The notes under the pieces are model-generated. The model searched no databases. It saw only the letters and a list, made by a program, of their open reading frames with translations, and had not been told where the DNA came from. Position numbers and translations under genes: made by a program. A DNA stretch of 6,509 nt from SAR202 cluster bacterium (GTDB taxonomy: Bacteria > Chloroflexota > Dehalococcoidia > SAR202 > CAJWER01): assembly GCA_030740335.1 (NCBI GenBank), contig JASLXL010000235.1, positions 1 to 6,509 of the forward strand, written 5' to 3'. Below are positions 1 through 6,038 of the stretch, in pieces; the first letter of the stretch is position 1, and every line of letters starts with the position of its first letter.

Positions 1-1
1 G

Positions 2-202
2 GTCAAGATGTGGGAGTCCCGCTATGACGTGGACGCCTTCCCCGTCCTAGCGATACATGATGAGGTTGTCGTCGAGGCTCCTGAGGAGAAGGCCCATGAG
101 GTCAAGGAGTGGTTAACCACATGCATGGTGGAGGGCATGGCCGCTTTCCTACGAGAGGTTCCCGTGAAGGTAGAGATAGCCGTGAAGGATAGCTGGGGTT
201 AG
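2..202 (+). CDS. Family A DNA polymerase, C-terminal fragment (5' end outside window)
   Basis: The frame is open from the window edge to TAG at 200-202, giving about 66 residues of the palm-domain C-terminus of a family A (Pol I type) DNA polymerase. The sequence shows polymerase motif C as AIHDEVVVEAP, where HDE holds one of the metal-binding acidic residues of nucleotide transfer. An amphipathic helix (EEKAHEVKEWL) follows, then the closing strand VPVKVEIAVKDSWG; a terminal W-G is usual for the family. The wording of this tail (MVEGM, VPVKVEIAVKDSWG) seems to me closer to phage- or element-borne family A polymerases than to a housekeeping polA, but that is an impression, not a search result. 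The ATG at 8 is internal, because the motif needs the rest of the palm domain upstream. No gene follows on the same strand for 660 bp. Confidence 0.85.
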   Translation, partial: VKMWESRYDVDAFPVLAIHDEVVVEAPEEKAHEVKEWLTTCMVEGMAAFLREVPVKVEIAVKDSWG

Positions 203-420
203 AGGCCCGATGGCTTCCTAACGGCTCGCTGAGACTACCGATGACCACTACTGCAAAACACCTAGTCCCCCAGAGGGCCATGCTAAGCATTCCTACCAGC
301 CAGGCTACCCGCACTGACGCCCAAGGTGGCGAGCATCAACCCTGAAGCCAACCCATGTTCCTATGAATCCCTCAATAGTTCCATAGCTGTCCGTCCAGAT
401 CCACTGAAATCCGCCGGCTA

Positions 421-440
421 GGGTGTCAGATTGGGTGTCA
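421..440. repeat. Tandem pair of GGGTGTCA
   Basis: GGGTGTCA occurs at 421-428 and again at 433-440, separated by GATT, giving a 12-bp period. A pair of close direct octamers in non-coding DNA could be binding sites for a DNA-binding protein, or could be chance. There is no gene close enough to suggest a partner. Confidence 0.4.
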
Positions 441-623
441 ACTCAGCGCACCCCTGAGAAGTGGTCTGGGCAGCTCGTCATGTGTGTGTCGTACACCTGG
501 AAACTGTGAGAACCATTCGAACACTTCTCTAACTCAGCTACGGGTCAGCTGCAAATTCAGGGTTCGAATTAGGGGTGAGATGGTAGAGGGATGACAAACA
601 CTTCAGCGGAGTCTATATTTGAC

Positions 624-633
624 GTACATGTAC
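624..633. promoter_or_regulatory. Perfect palindrome GTACATGTAC in an AT-rich patch
   Basis: A perfect 10-bp palindrome is preceded by TATATTTGAC and followed by AATAATT, in otherwise mixed-composition DNA. TTGACG (619-624) overlaps its left edge and resembles a -35 box. The AATAAT that follows lies only about 9 bp away, too close for a normal sigma-70 pair. It may be an operator or a recombination or attachment core. The next supported gene starts 230 bp downstream. Confidence 0.2.
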
Positions 634-863
634 AATAATTCCAACTTGAGGGGAATAATCCAGTGAGGTTTTTGAGACTAACTCGAGAACGGGTGTGGCG
701 GTCGCATACCGGCGGGACTCAGGGATGGACAGGGTCCTTGGTGTCGCCTGACAGGCCGGTCAAGAGAGACCAGATAGTGAGTTACAGTGCGAACTAACAA
801 ACCGGGAGTTATCGTGTACCCACTCCTCGGGTCCACGCTACTTGAGATGGGAAACGTGCTGTC

Positions 864-1370
864 ATGGTAAGAACACACGTCTCGATAACAGATGAACAAG
901 CAGCCCTGATCGAGAACTCTCCCCTGTTCTTCGTCGCCTCCGCCGATCCCGAGTTGCAGAGTGGGCCGGACGGTACCGGCCCGGTGAACATCTCTCCCAG
1001 AGGCGGTGTCCCACTCCATATCTTGGACCGCAACCGGGTGGTGTTCCTCGATTATTCGGGCAGCGGCAATGAGACCGCGCGACACTCGTCCGCCGGTGGA
1101 CCGATGACTATCATGGTATGCTCGTTTGAAGAGGGAAACGCGGCGATAGTGCGACTCTATGGAAACGCACGGGTTATGCCACTGGAGAACTCACCGATCG
1201 CAGACCTACTGCTCCGAAATGCGACTGCTGACCTCAAACTGCCGACTCGTCAGATAGTGGAGGTCGATGTCGAAAAGACTACCACGGCCTGTGGTTTCGG
1301 TGTTCCCGTCATGTCGTTCGTTAGGGACCGGATGCTTGCGGATAGAGGTCTAAAGTACAAGGGCTCGTGA
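864..1370 (+). CDS. Pyridoxamine 5'-phosphate oxidase family protein (FMN-binding split barrel)
   Basis: This 168-residue cytosolic protein resembles the FMN-binding split-barrel family, many members of which are flavin- or F420-dependent oxidoreductases of unknown substrate. The N-terminus has the typical helix and first strand (ITDEQAALIENSPLFFVASA, residues 8-27). Next come GPVNISPRGG (39-48), the LHILDRNRVVFLDYSGSGNET stretch (51-71) where cofactor-phosphate contacts usually fall, a barrel strand IVRLYGNARV (95-104), and the C-terminal signature TTTACGFGVP (139-148) followed by MSFVRDR. Length fits the small, PdxH-unlike members, so real pyridoxine phosphate oxidase activity is not implied. 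ATG 864 is the first sensible start; a weak GGGA lies 11 nt upstream. It stands alone on the + strand and converges with the broken enolase-family gene. The physiological substrate cannot be told from sequence. Confidence 0.85.
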   Translation: MVRTHVSITDEQAALIENSPLFFVASADPELQSGPDGTGPVNISPRGGVPLHILDRNRVVFLDYSGSGNETARHSSAGGPMTIMVCSFEEGNAAIVRLYGNARVMPLENSPIADLLLRNATADLKLPTRQIVEVDVEKTTTACGFGVPVMSFVRDRMLADRGLKYKGS

Positions 1371-1380
1371 CCGGCACCTA

Positions 1381-1400
1381 CTCTGGGGGCGGTATAGGCT
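1381..1400 (+). repeat. Repeat family, short copy 1 (core only)
   Basis: CTCTGGGGGCGGTATAGGCT matches the core of the copy at 2895-2914 at 18 of 20 positions. It lies just after the stop of the flavin-protein gene and before the 3' end of the enolase-family gene, in the same orientation as the other three copies. Similarity does not clearly extend beyond the 20-bp core. Because it sits between two convergent gene ends, a promoter role is unlikely for this copy. It may be the most decayed member of the family. Confidence 0.5.
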
Positions 1401-1453
1401 CCGCATCGGCTCGGGACGGCCCCCCCTTTGAGTACATGCCTGGTCAACGAGGC

Positions 1454-2665
1454 TTACCCCTGCGGACCGCGCTCGATCTCAAGCTCATCCACCAGCGCCT
1501 GGCTCACCGGTGTGCGGGCGAAGTGCGCTCCCCAACCATCGACCAGGCTCGTGCCGGCCTCGTCGCTCACGCGCACGGTCGCGTCCGACCGCTCGCGCAC
1601 ACCATGCTTCAGTCGCGTGCCAATCCCCGGCTGTTGCGGCGCATGAATAAAGCCATCCCGAATATCCAGGTTCGGGTCGACGAAGTCCTTATACCAGCCT
1701 TTGAAGAAGCTCGGCACATGTTCCTGTATCATCGCATTGGGCGAGCTCATGCAGATATGAGAGCAGGCAAAGATATTCACCGGTCCGGTCGCATCGTGCG
1801 GCGCGAATGGAACCTGGTGTGCCGAGGCGAGAACCGCAATCTTGTGCGTCTCCGATATTCCGCCGGTCCAGATCAGATCCGGCATGACGATTCGAGCCGA
1901 GCCGTTCTCGATGAACTGGCGCAGTTGCCACCGGGTGAGGAGGCGCTCAGAAATGCATACCGGTGTCTTGGTGGCCGCTTGCAAACGGGCCAGGGCATCC
2001 GGATTGAGTAAGGGCATCAGGTCTTCCTGCCACATCATTTCGTAGGGCTCCATCGCCTGCGCGATGCGGATGGCGACAGGCAGCGCCCACTTACCGTGGC
2101 CGTCATTGGCGATCTCCATTTCCATACCCACGGCGTCGCGGATGTCGCGAATAGGCTTCAGCGCCATATCCAGTTCTTTGAGGGAAAGAGATTGGCCGTC
2201 CGACGCCTAGGCCAGGCCGATTGTTGGGCCGCCCTTCATCGCGGTGATCCCCTCATCTAACAACTCCCTCGCCGCCTCTCCAGCGGATTCCAGGGGCATG
2301 TAGGTCGCATACACGGCGATCTTCTTTCTGACCGCTCCGCCCAGCAGCTCATATACCGGCAGCCCCACCGACTGGCCCTTGATGTCCCACAGCGCCATGT
2401 CCAGACTCGAAATCGCCCGCATCTCAGCGCCACCGTACCCGGCGTGGTCGGACAGCCGGAACATCGCCTCCCAATGCCGCTCGACCGCGAACGGGTCGCG
2501 ACCGATGAGCAGCGGACCGAACCAGTCATGCACCGCAGCTTCGATCACCGACGGCGCGTACCAGGTCTCGCCCAACCCCACGATTCCCTCATCGGTATGC
2601 ACCTGCACCCAGATGATCTGGGGCTGCTCTGCAACGCGGATCGTCTCTATCTGCGTGATCTTCAC
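1454..2665 (-). pseudogene. Mandelate racemase/muconate lactonizing (enolase superfamily) enzyme, interrupted by one in-frame TAG
   Basis: Read through TAG (2209-2207, codon 153), this is a 403-residue enolase-superfamily protein of sugar-acid dehydratase type. The N-terminal capping domain (1 to about 115) includes [12 protein letters not shown] and [20 protein letters not shown]. The barrel shows K144 on strand 2 and candidate Mg ligands D188 (NDGH), E214 (WQEDL) and E240 (CISERL). The D263 (MPDLIWTGG) and H290 (APHDATGPV) pair matches the usual Asp-His dyad. PGIGTRL closes the fold, and an unusual tail of about 45 residues follows. Start GTG 2665 is supported by GGAAGG (2679-2674) 8 nt upstream and by the GTGA overlap with the previous frame. 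Both halves stay in one frame with all catalytic positions kept, so the nonsense change is recent, a read error, or read through. ATG 2167 could restart only a barrel fragment. Confidence 0.85.
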
Positions 2666-2875
2666 GAGCCTGCCCTTCCTTCTGGGGTGAATGGCATTGA
2701 GCGCCCTTCGCGGTGGAGCGCGGACTCTGTCACGTAGAGCCGCCCATCGCCGCCAAAGCCCACGATATATACCATGGTCATCCTGTCCGCCATTGTGATA
2801 GCCACTCGGTGCTATATACTCGTCGCCTACAATACCCAGAAGCAACTGTGGATGATCCACGCTCAGCAACTCACC
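2662..2875 (-). pseudogene. Truncated, frameshifted remnant of a beta-propeller-like gene (SMP-30/NHL type suspected)
   Basis: Two overlapping frames seem to be pieces of one protein C-terminus. The upstream frame (2875 to about 2765) reads [20 protein letters not shown] and then [17 protein letters not shown]. The downstream frame (from about 2775 to TGA 2664-2662) reads [20 protein letters not shown], then a tail ending [18 protein letters not shown] resembles a blade of SMP-30/gluconolactonase or NHL propellers. The switch falls in GGTATATATCG, where loss of one TA dinucleotide would explain the shift. The TGA overlaps the GTG start of the enolase-family gene (GTGA), a translational-coupling arrangement. 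The readable part begins right beside repeat copy 2, so the 5' portion seems lost at that junction. Family assignment is tentative; a short intact ORF from ATG 2793 or 2775 is the alternative. Confidence 0.45.
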
Positions 2876-2882
2876 CCACCCC

Positions 2883-2937
2883 GCATGACCCTGCCTCTGG
2901 TGGCAGTATAGGCTAGGGGGCAAGGGGGTGGGGCTTC
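2883..2937 (+). repeat. Repeat family, copy 2
   Basis: The core CTCTGGTGGCAGTATAGGCT (2895-2914) is preceded by CCTGC and followed by a G-rich run. The segment CTGCC-TCTGGT-GGCAG (2891-2906) can form a perfect 5-bp hairpin. To its left, CGCATGACCCTGCC matches the equivalent part of copy 3 (CGCATCAGCCTGCC). The second conserved block seen in copies 3 and 4 is missing here. This copy separates the enolase-family pair from the hydrolase/panB pair and abuts the truncated gene at 2662-2875. Confidence 0.6.
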
Positions 2938-2946
2938 GGTGTTACA

Positions 2947-2968
2947 GGTAGTGGACAAGGCTACTACC
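2947..2968 (-). terminator. Inverted repeat downstream of the hydrolase gene, weak terminator candidate
   Basis: GGTAGT (2947-2952) and ACTACC (2963-2968) form a perfect 6-bp stem with a 10-nt loop, 21 nt beyond the hydrolase stop in its direction of transcription. No T-run follows, so it is not a classical intrinsic terminator. It may instead belong to the adjacent repeat. Confidence 0.3.
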
Positions 2969-2989
2969 ATCCACGCTTCGTCAAGGCGC

Positions 2990-3877
2990 TTATCGTGACC
3001 AGAATCCTAAAAGTTGGTCTGTGACCTCGTCTGGCGCCTCTTCCGAGAGAAAGTGGCCGCAGTCAATAGGTCCGCCTCGCACGTCGGTCGCCCTCTCACG
3101 CCAGGTGTCGAGCATGTTCAGGCGGGCGCCGACCTGCCAGCCGGGCCGCTTTGCCATGTTGCCCGCCCACAACACGAGCACCGGACAGGTGAGTTTACGG
3201 CCTCGGTCGGCCTCGTCGTGCTGTAGGTCTAGCTCAATGGAACGATAGTCCATGCATGTCCCGCGAATCGTCTCTGGGTTGCTAAAGCACCGCAGGTACT
3301 CGGAGTAGGCCTCGTCGGTGATCGCTCCCTCGACCGCCGTCCAGCTCTCCAGCAGGAAGTCGAGGTAGGTTTTCGCGCTGTTGCTGATCAGGATCTCAGG
3401 TAGTGGTGCGGGCTGCCGCATAAGGTTCCAGTGAAACCAGGCGAAGGCAAGGTCGGCATCCATGGAATCGAACGCTGCCTGGGACGGTACGACGTCGAGC
3501 GAGGTGAATGACTTGACACGTCTCGGATGGTCGAGCGCCATACGATGGCCCACTCGCGCACCGCGGTCGTGTCCAGCGACGTGATACGACTGGAATCCCA
3601 GTTCGGCCATGACCTCTACTTGGTCTTGGGCCATGGTCCGCTTGCAGTAGATGCTTAGGTCTCCGTCTGAGGGAGGCTTGCCGCTGTCCCCATAGCCACG
3701 TAGATCCGGTGCCACGACGGTAAAGTGATCGGCTAGCAGAACTGCAACTTTATGCCACATGACATGGGTTTGTGGATAGCCGTGCAGCAGCAGCACCGGC
3801 GGCCCATCCCCACCGTGGACTAGATTGATGGTAGTGCCGGATGTCTCGATCTCAGTTCTATCGAATCCCTCGAACAT
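2990..3877 (-). CDS. Alpha/beta hydrolase, haloacetate (fluoroacetate) dehalogenase type
   Basis: This 295-residue soluble alpha/beta-hydrolase closely follows the fluoroacetate dehalogenase pattern. LLLHGYPQTHVMW (29-41) gives the oxyanion-hole loop and PDLRGYGDSGKP (57-68) the next conserved turn. The nucleophile elbow AGHDRGARVGHR supplies D104, with R105 and R108 where these enzymes bind the substrate carboxylate. D128 (SLDVVP) and H275 (DCGHFLSEE) complete a plausible D104-H275-D128 triad. H149-W150 and Y211 match the halide-pocket residues, so C-halogen cleavage of a haloacetate-like substrate is plausible; an epoxide- or ester-type substrate is still possible. The start ATG 3877 is set by GGAGGT (3889-3884) 6 nt upstream. 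It lies 45 nt downstream of panB on the same strand with the same Shine-Dalgarno design, so the two are probably co-transcribed. Confidence 0.88.
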   Translation of the reverse strand: MFEGFDRTEIETSGTTINLVHGGDGPPVLLLHGYPQTHVMWHKVAVLLADHFTVVAPDLRGYGDSGKPPSDGDLSIYCKRTMAQDQVEVMAELGFQSYHVAGHDRGARVGHRMALDHPRRVKSFTSLDVVPSQAAFDSMDADLAFAWFHWNLMRQPAPLPEILISNSAKTYLDFLLESWTAVEGAITDEAYSEYLRCFSNPETIRGTCMDYRSIELDLQHDEADRGRKLTCPVLVLWAGNMAKRPGWQVGARLNMLDTWRERATDVRGGPIDCGHFLSEEAPDEVTDQLLGFWSR

Positions 3878-3922
3878 TCCGTGACCTCCAATTGGACTTG
3901 GACTATGGACTCGGATCTCAAG

Positions 3923-4783
3923 CTATACCTGGCCCATGACCTTTTCCAGGTCCTCTTTATTGATGTGAAAGGAATGTCCGTCCGTCGGGAATTGTCCACT
4001 GACGACGTCCGATACGTAGGCCTCAAAGGCTTCCTGTATCTGTTCACCCAGCTCCGCGTATTTCTTTACAAATTTCGGGGTGAACTTGTCGAACATGCCA
4101 AGGATGTCATGTGCCACAAGTCCTTGGCCATCACAAGACTCACCGGCGCCGTAGCTGATAGTTGGAATGCGGAGACGTTCGGTTACGATCTTAGATATCT
4201 GGTTCGGCACGCACTCAAGGATGATGGCGAATGCCCCTGCTTCTTCAATCGCGAGCGCATCATCGATGACTCGTCTGGCCGTCTGAACGTCCCTACCCTG
4301 GACTCTATACCCTCCTAGTAGAGAGATGTGCTGAGGGGTCAGGCCGATGTGCCCCATGACCGGGATGCCGGCCTTCACGATCGCCGTGACGATGTGTGCC
4401 GCATTGGCTCCACCCTCCACCTTTACTGAGTCGGTGCCGCCCTCTTGCATGAAACGACCCGCGTTGATAATGGCGTCGCGCTCGGAGGTGTTGTTCGACA
4501 TGAATGGCATGTCTCCGACTACGAAGGCGTATTGGGTTGCCCGCGTGACTGCTTTGGTGTGGTGCAGCATCTCTTCCATGGTTACTGGAACCGTAGTGTC
4601 ATAGCCCAGGACTGTCATGGCCAGCGAATCGCCTACCAGAATCGTGTCGAGCCCAGCGCGGTCGGCGAGCAGGGCCATTGGATAGTCTGGGATGCTCAGC
4701 ATCGTAATCTTTCGGCCTTGCTGCTTCATTGCCTGAAGGTCGAATAGCGTAATCTTCCTGCGTTCAGAGCTCGTACCAGTCAT
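3923..4783 (-). CDS. panB: 3-methyl-2-oxobutanoate hydroxymethyltransferase (PanB family)
   Basis: PanB transfers a one-carbon unit from methylene-tetrahydrofolate to 2-oxoisovalerate, the first step toward pantothenate and coenzyme A. The 286-residue product has the full TIM-barrel signature set: ITMLSIPDYPMALLADRAG (26-44), LVGDSLAMTVLGYDTTVPVT (49-68), VVGDMPFMS (88-96), KVEGG (121-125), PVMGHIGLTPQ (141-151), GGYRVQGR (157-164), LECVP (189-193) and GAGESCDGQ (212-220). D52, D91 and E123 match the metal ligands, K121 the substrate lysine and E190 the catalytic acid. IPTISYGAG replaces the more usual IPTIGIGAG. ATG 4783 is chosen because GGAGGT lies 6 nt upstream and MTGTSSERRKIT is a normal PanB N-terminus. 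No panC or panD is present; pairing with a dehalogenase-like hydrolase leaves room for a catabolic PanB paralogue. Confidence 0.92.
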   Translation of the reverse strand: MTGTSSERRKITLFDLQAMKQQGRKITMLSIPDYPMALLADRAGLDTILVGDSLAMTVLGYDTTVPVTMEEMLHHTKAVTRATQYAFVVGDMPFMSNNTSERDAIINAGRFMQEGGTDSVKVEGGANAAHIVTAIVKAGIPVMGHIGLTPQHISLLGGYRVQGRDVQTARRVIDDALAIEEAGAFAIILECVPNQISKIVTERLRIPTISYGAGESCDGQGLVAHDILGMFDKFTPKFVKKYAELGEQIQEAFEAYVSDVVSGQFPTDGHSFHINKEDLEKVMGQV

Positions 4784-4942
4784 GGTCTCACCTCCATCCT
4801 TTACCCGGCTCTGTCTGGTCTTATCGGGCGATCTCTCCTTTTCCCCAACCAGATTTACACCACAGGCAGTGCAGAACCGTTCGACGGGTGGGTCTTCTCG
4901 ACTACATGCTGGACATTTCATGGAACGTATTCCGTATACCAT
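4784..4942 (-). other. Zinc-ribbon coding segment in frame with panB (fusion or remnant)
   Basis: From ATG 4942 or ATG 4921 the panB frame stays open and encodes a compact zinc ribbon. From ATG 4921 it begins MKCPACSREDPPVERFCTAC, with CxxC pairs 11 residues apart (residues 3/6 and 17/20), then GVNLVGEKER and a charged linker into the PanB start. Such ribbons often cap regulatory or signalling proteins. Two readings fit: a longer 339-residue zinc-ribbon-PanB protein, or the 5' end of another gene whose body was lost when panB was placed here. The strong internal Shine-Dalgarno at 4795-4790 favours separate initiation of PanB. The ATGs of the ribbon have poor ribosome sites. The segment begins right beside repeat copy 3. 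Confidence 0.6.
4790..4795 (-). promoter_or_regulatory. Ribosome binding site deciding the panB start
   Basis: GGAGGT is 6 nt upstream of ATG 4783, identical in sequence and spacing to the site before the downstream hydrolase (3889-3884). It argues that PanB starts here even though the frame is open further upstream. Confidence 0.75.
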
Positions 4943-4943
4943 C

Positions 4944-5111
4944 CCGCATCAGCCTGCCTCTGGGACAGTATAGGCTATGGGGCCAAAGAGGAGGGGACAG
5001 GGCTTAGACGAGGCTGTTAGTAGCCAGGGCTGGAGGACTAGCAGGTGAACAGCGAGGATGCTATTAAGGCTTATAAGGCTGTTATGAGGCTGCCTGACGT
5101 GGGTCTGGGCC
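4944..5111 (+). repeat. Repeat family, long copy 3
   Basis: The copy has two conserved blocks. The first is the core CTCTGGGACAGTATAGGCT (4958-4976) with GCATCAGCCTGC on its left. After a purine-rich variable middle (about 4977-5044) comes a 67-bp block (5045-5111) matching copy 4 at about 62 of 68 aligned positions, including 30 identical bases at its start. The second block can be read as a 24-codon frame from GTG 5045 (VNSEDAIKAYKAVMRLPDVG, then LGRN and stop). On the minus strand the core shows TATACT about 25-50 bp before the zinc-ribbon ATGs, but no -35 box at proper spacing. Confidence 0.7.
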
Positions 5112-5344
5112 GTAACTGAACAAGGTCACGAGCTTCGACTCATCAAATCAACTCAAATCGGTGTGGGAGGGTAGATGAGAGGAACGTGGTCGGAGGTCTC
5201 AGCTACAGTAGAGGCCGGATCGGGCCGGGCCGGCACAGGCCGCGACGGCCTTAGACGAATCCCCTCCTTCGGCACCACTAGAACGGATAATATTTATTTG
5301 AATGCATACCACAGTCACAAAGAGGATAATCAATTTATATTAAT
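5112..5344. other. Intergenic region with GGCC-rich inverted repeat and sharp composition change
   Basis: No gene is supported here. AGGCCG (5212-5217) and CGGCCT (5246-5251) bracket a segment in which GGCC occurs five times within 38 bp, so strong secondary structure is possible. The arms lie about 95-130 bp past the stop of the leftward AT-rich gene, which could let it act as a transcript end, though there is no T-run. From about 5280 rightward the DNA turns AT-rich: one 60-base line (5281-5340) counts 17 G+C, against about 41 of 60 in a line inside the enolase-family gene (2461-2520). Confidence 0.5.
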
Positions 5345-5932
5345 TCAGTTCGCTTCTATTTTGAAACCACCTAACGACAGTTTCCCACGGACAGCCTTAG
5401 TAAATCCAACAAATGAAAAACCATAACTCACACAATTTTTCAGACAATCATCTAGGGATGTAGGTTTAGAGGGCTCTTTTGACCAGCTTCTATGCCAAAG
5501 AGTTTCAGCGTTGGTCAAGTGTATTCTTGCAGGATTTGTTGGCCAGGCACCTTCTTCTATTTCGATCGGCTCACTATTTAGATGCCATCGTGTCGCACCG
5601 CAGACTACCCAGAAATAACATTCTGCACCTTCTAGCTCAAGTCCGTCTCCTCTAAGTGATACGGTTACTTTTTTGTCGCGAAGATCTACTGGTTTTTCAC
5701 CCATCCAATTGCGGTAATATATAAGTGGAAGAATAGATACTGGGTTTTCAGGAATGTCTGGAGTCCAAACGTGGTCGTTGGTCCAAACATATCCCTTATC
5801 GTTAATCCCACCAGTTTTTTGATGAGTAGTTAGAACCATTATCGCCCGTCCTTCTCTTTGAACCATACTTTGGTGGTAATCGTAAGAACTCCATCCTTCT
5901 GGTCCTAACTCAAAAGTGTTGTTTATAATCAT
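5345..5932 (-). CDS. Tryptophan-rich hypothetical protein, likely beta-sandwich
   Basis: I do not recognise this 195-residue protein with confidence. It has no signal peptide or membrane segment and should be cytosolic. It is rich in aromatics, with nine tryptophans (GPEGWSS, YVWTND, HVWTPD, RNWMGE, CYFWVV, TRWHLN, GAWPTN, LWHRSW), and shows alternating strand-like stretches such as KKVTVSLRGDGLELEGAECY. The ending YGFSFVGFTKAVRGKLSLGG before FKI resembles the last strands of lectin-like or carbohydrate-binding jelly rolls; that comparison is from pattern only. Start ATG 5932 has GGGAGG (5947-5942) 9 nt upstream. Base composition is clearly lower in GC than its neighbours (about 25-26 of 60 in two lines counted), pointing to transfer. 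It lies alone between the two long direct repeat copies. Confidence 0.75.
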   Translation of the reverse strand: MIINNTFELGPEGWSSYDYHQSMVQREGRAIMVLTTHQKTGGINDKGYVWTNDHVWTPDIPENPVSILPLIYYRNWMGEKPVDLRDKKVTVSLRGDGLELEGAECYFWVVCGATRWHLNSEPIEIEEGAWPTNPARIHLTNAETLWHRSWSKEPSKPTSLDDCLKNCVSYGFSFVGFTKAVRGKLSLGGFKIEAN

Positions 5933-5941
5933 TGATGTTAG

Positions 5942-5999
5942 CCTCCCGAAGGTGTGATCCTGATATTATAGCGGTAAAGCGCAATGCTATATCACGTGA
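5942..5999 (-). promoter_or_regulatory. Promoter region of the AT-rich gene
   Basis: On the minus strand a perfect -10 hexamer TATAAT (5970-5965) precedes the Shine-Dalgarno GGGAGG (5947-5942) and ATG 5932, giving a leader of about 25-30 nt. No good -35 is found at 16-18 bp. Instead a perfect 8-bp palindrome TCACGTGA (5992-5999) lies about where the -35 would be, so an activator- or repressor-controlled promoter is possible. Confidence 0.5.
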
Positions 6000-6038
6000 C
6001 TATTGACTGAATGAAAGATTAATAGCCGTATTTCTTAT

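Larger units (their letters stand above)
203..863. other. Long intergenic region without a convincing gene
   Basis: This 661-bp stretch separates the polymerase end from the flavin-protein gene. I see no reading frame with recognisable protein character on either strand and no tRNA or rRNA. It holds a tandem GGGTGTCA pair (421-440), a perfect 10-bp palindrome next to an AT-rich patch (about 609-640), and a 44-codon GTG-started frame at 663-797 with no recognisable features. It carries no copy of the repeat core found at the other gene junctions. It could be a decayed region or the edge of an integrated element. Confidence 0.6.

Noticed and set aside
560..572. GGTTCGAAT resembling a tRNA T-loop
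   Set aside because: The bases on either side do not pair as a T-stem, and no anticodon or acceptor arm could be placed upstream.
663..797. 44-codon GTG-started frame with a GAGGGG site upstream
   Set aside because: No recognisable motif and no overlap or coupling with the flavin-protein gene; too short to support on its own.
678..1085. 135-codon minus-strand reading frame overlapping the flavin-protein gene
   Set aside because: The + strand encodes a recognisable FMN split-barrel protein; the minus frame has low-complexity, motif-free sequence.
1367..2011. 214-codon + strand reading frame opposite the enolase-family gene
   Set aside because: It lacks recognisable motifs, while the opposite strand carries the catalytic motifs of a known superfamily; it is a shadow of GC-rich coding sequence.
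2207..2209. TAG as a recoded amino acid such as pyrrolysine
   Set aside because: Other stops in the window, including panB and the polymerase, end normally in TAG, and the family needs no special residue at this site; decay or error is simpler.
2905..2910. TATACT on the minus strand of the repeat cores as a shared promoter
   Set aside because: No -35 box at 16-18 bp in any copy, the copy at 1391-1396 would fire antisense into the flavin gene, and the AT-rich gene has its own TATAAT nearer its start.
3881..4318. 145-codon + strand frame opposite panB
   Set aside because: It is antisense to the conserved PanB motifs and shows no protein family character.
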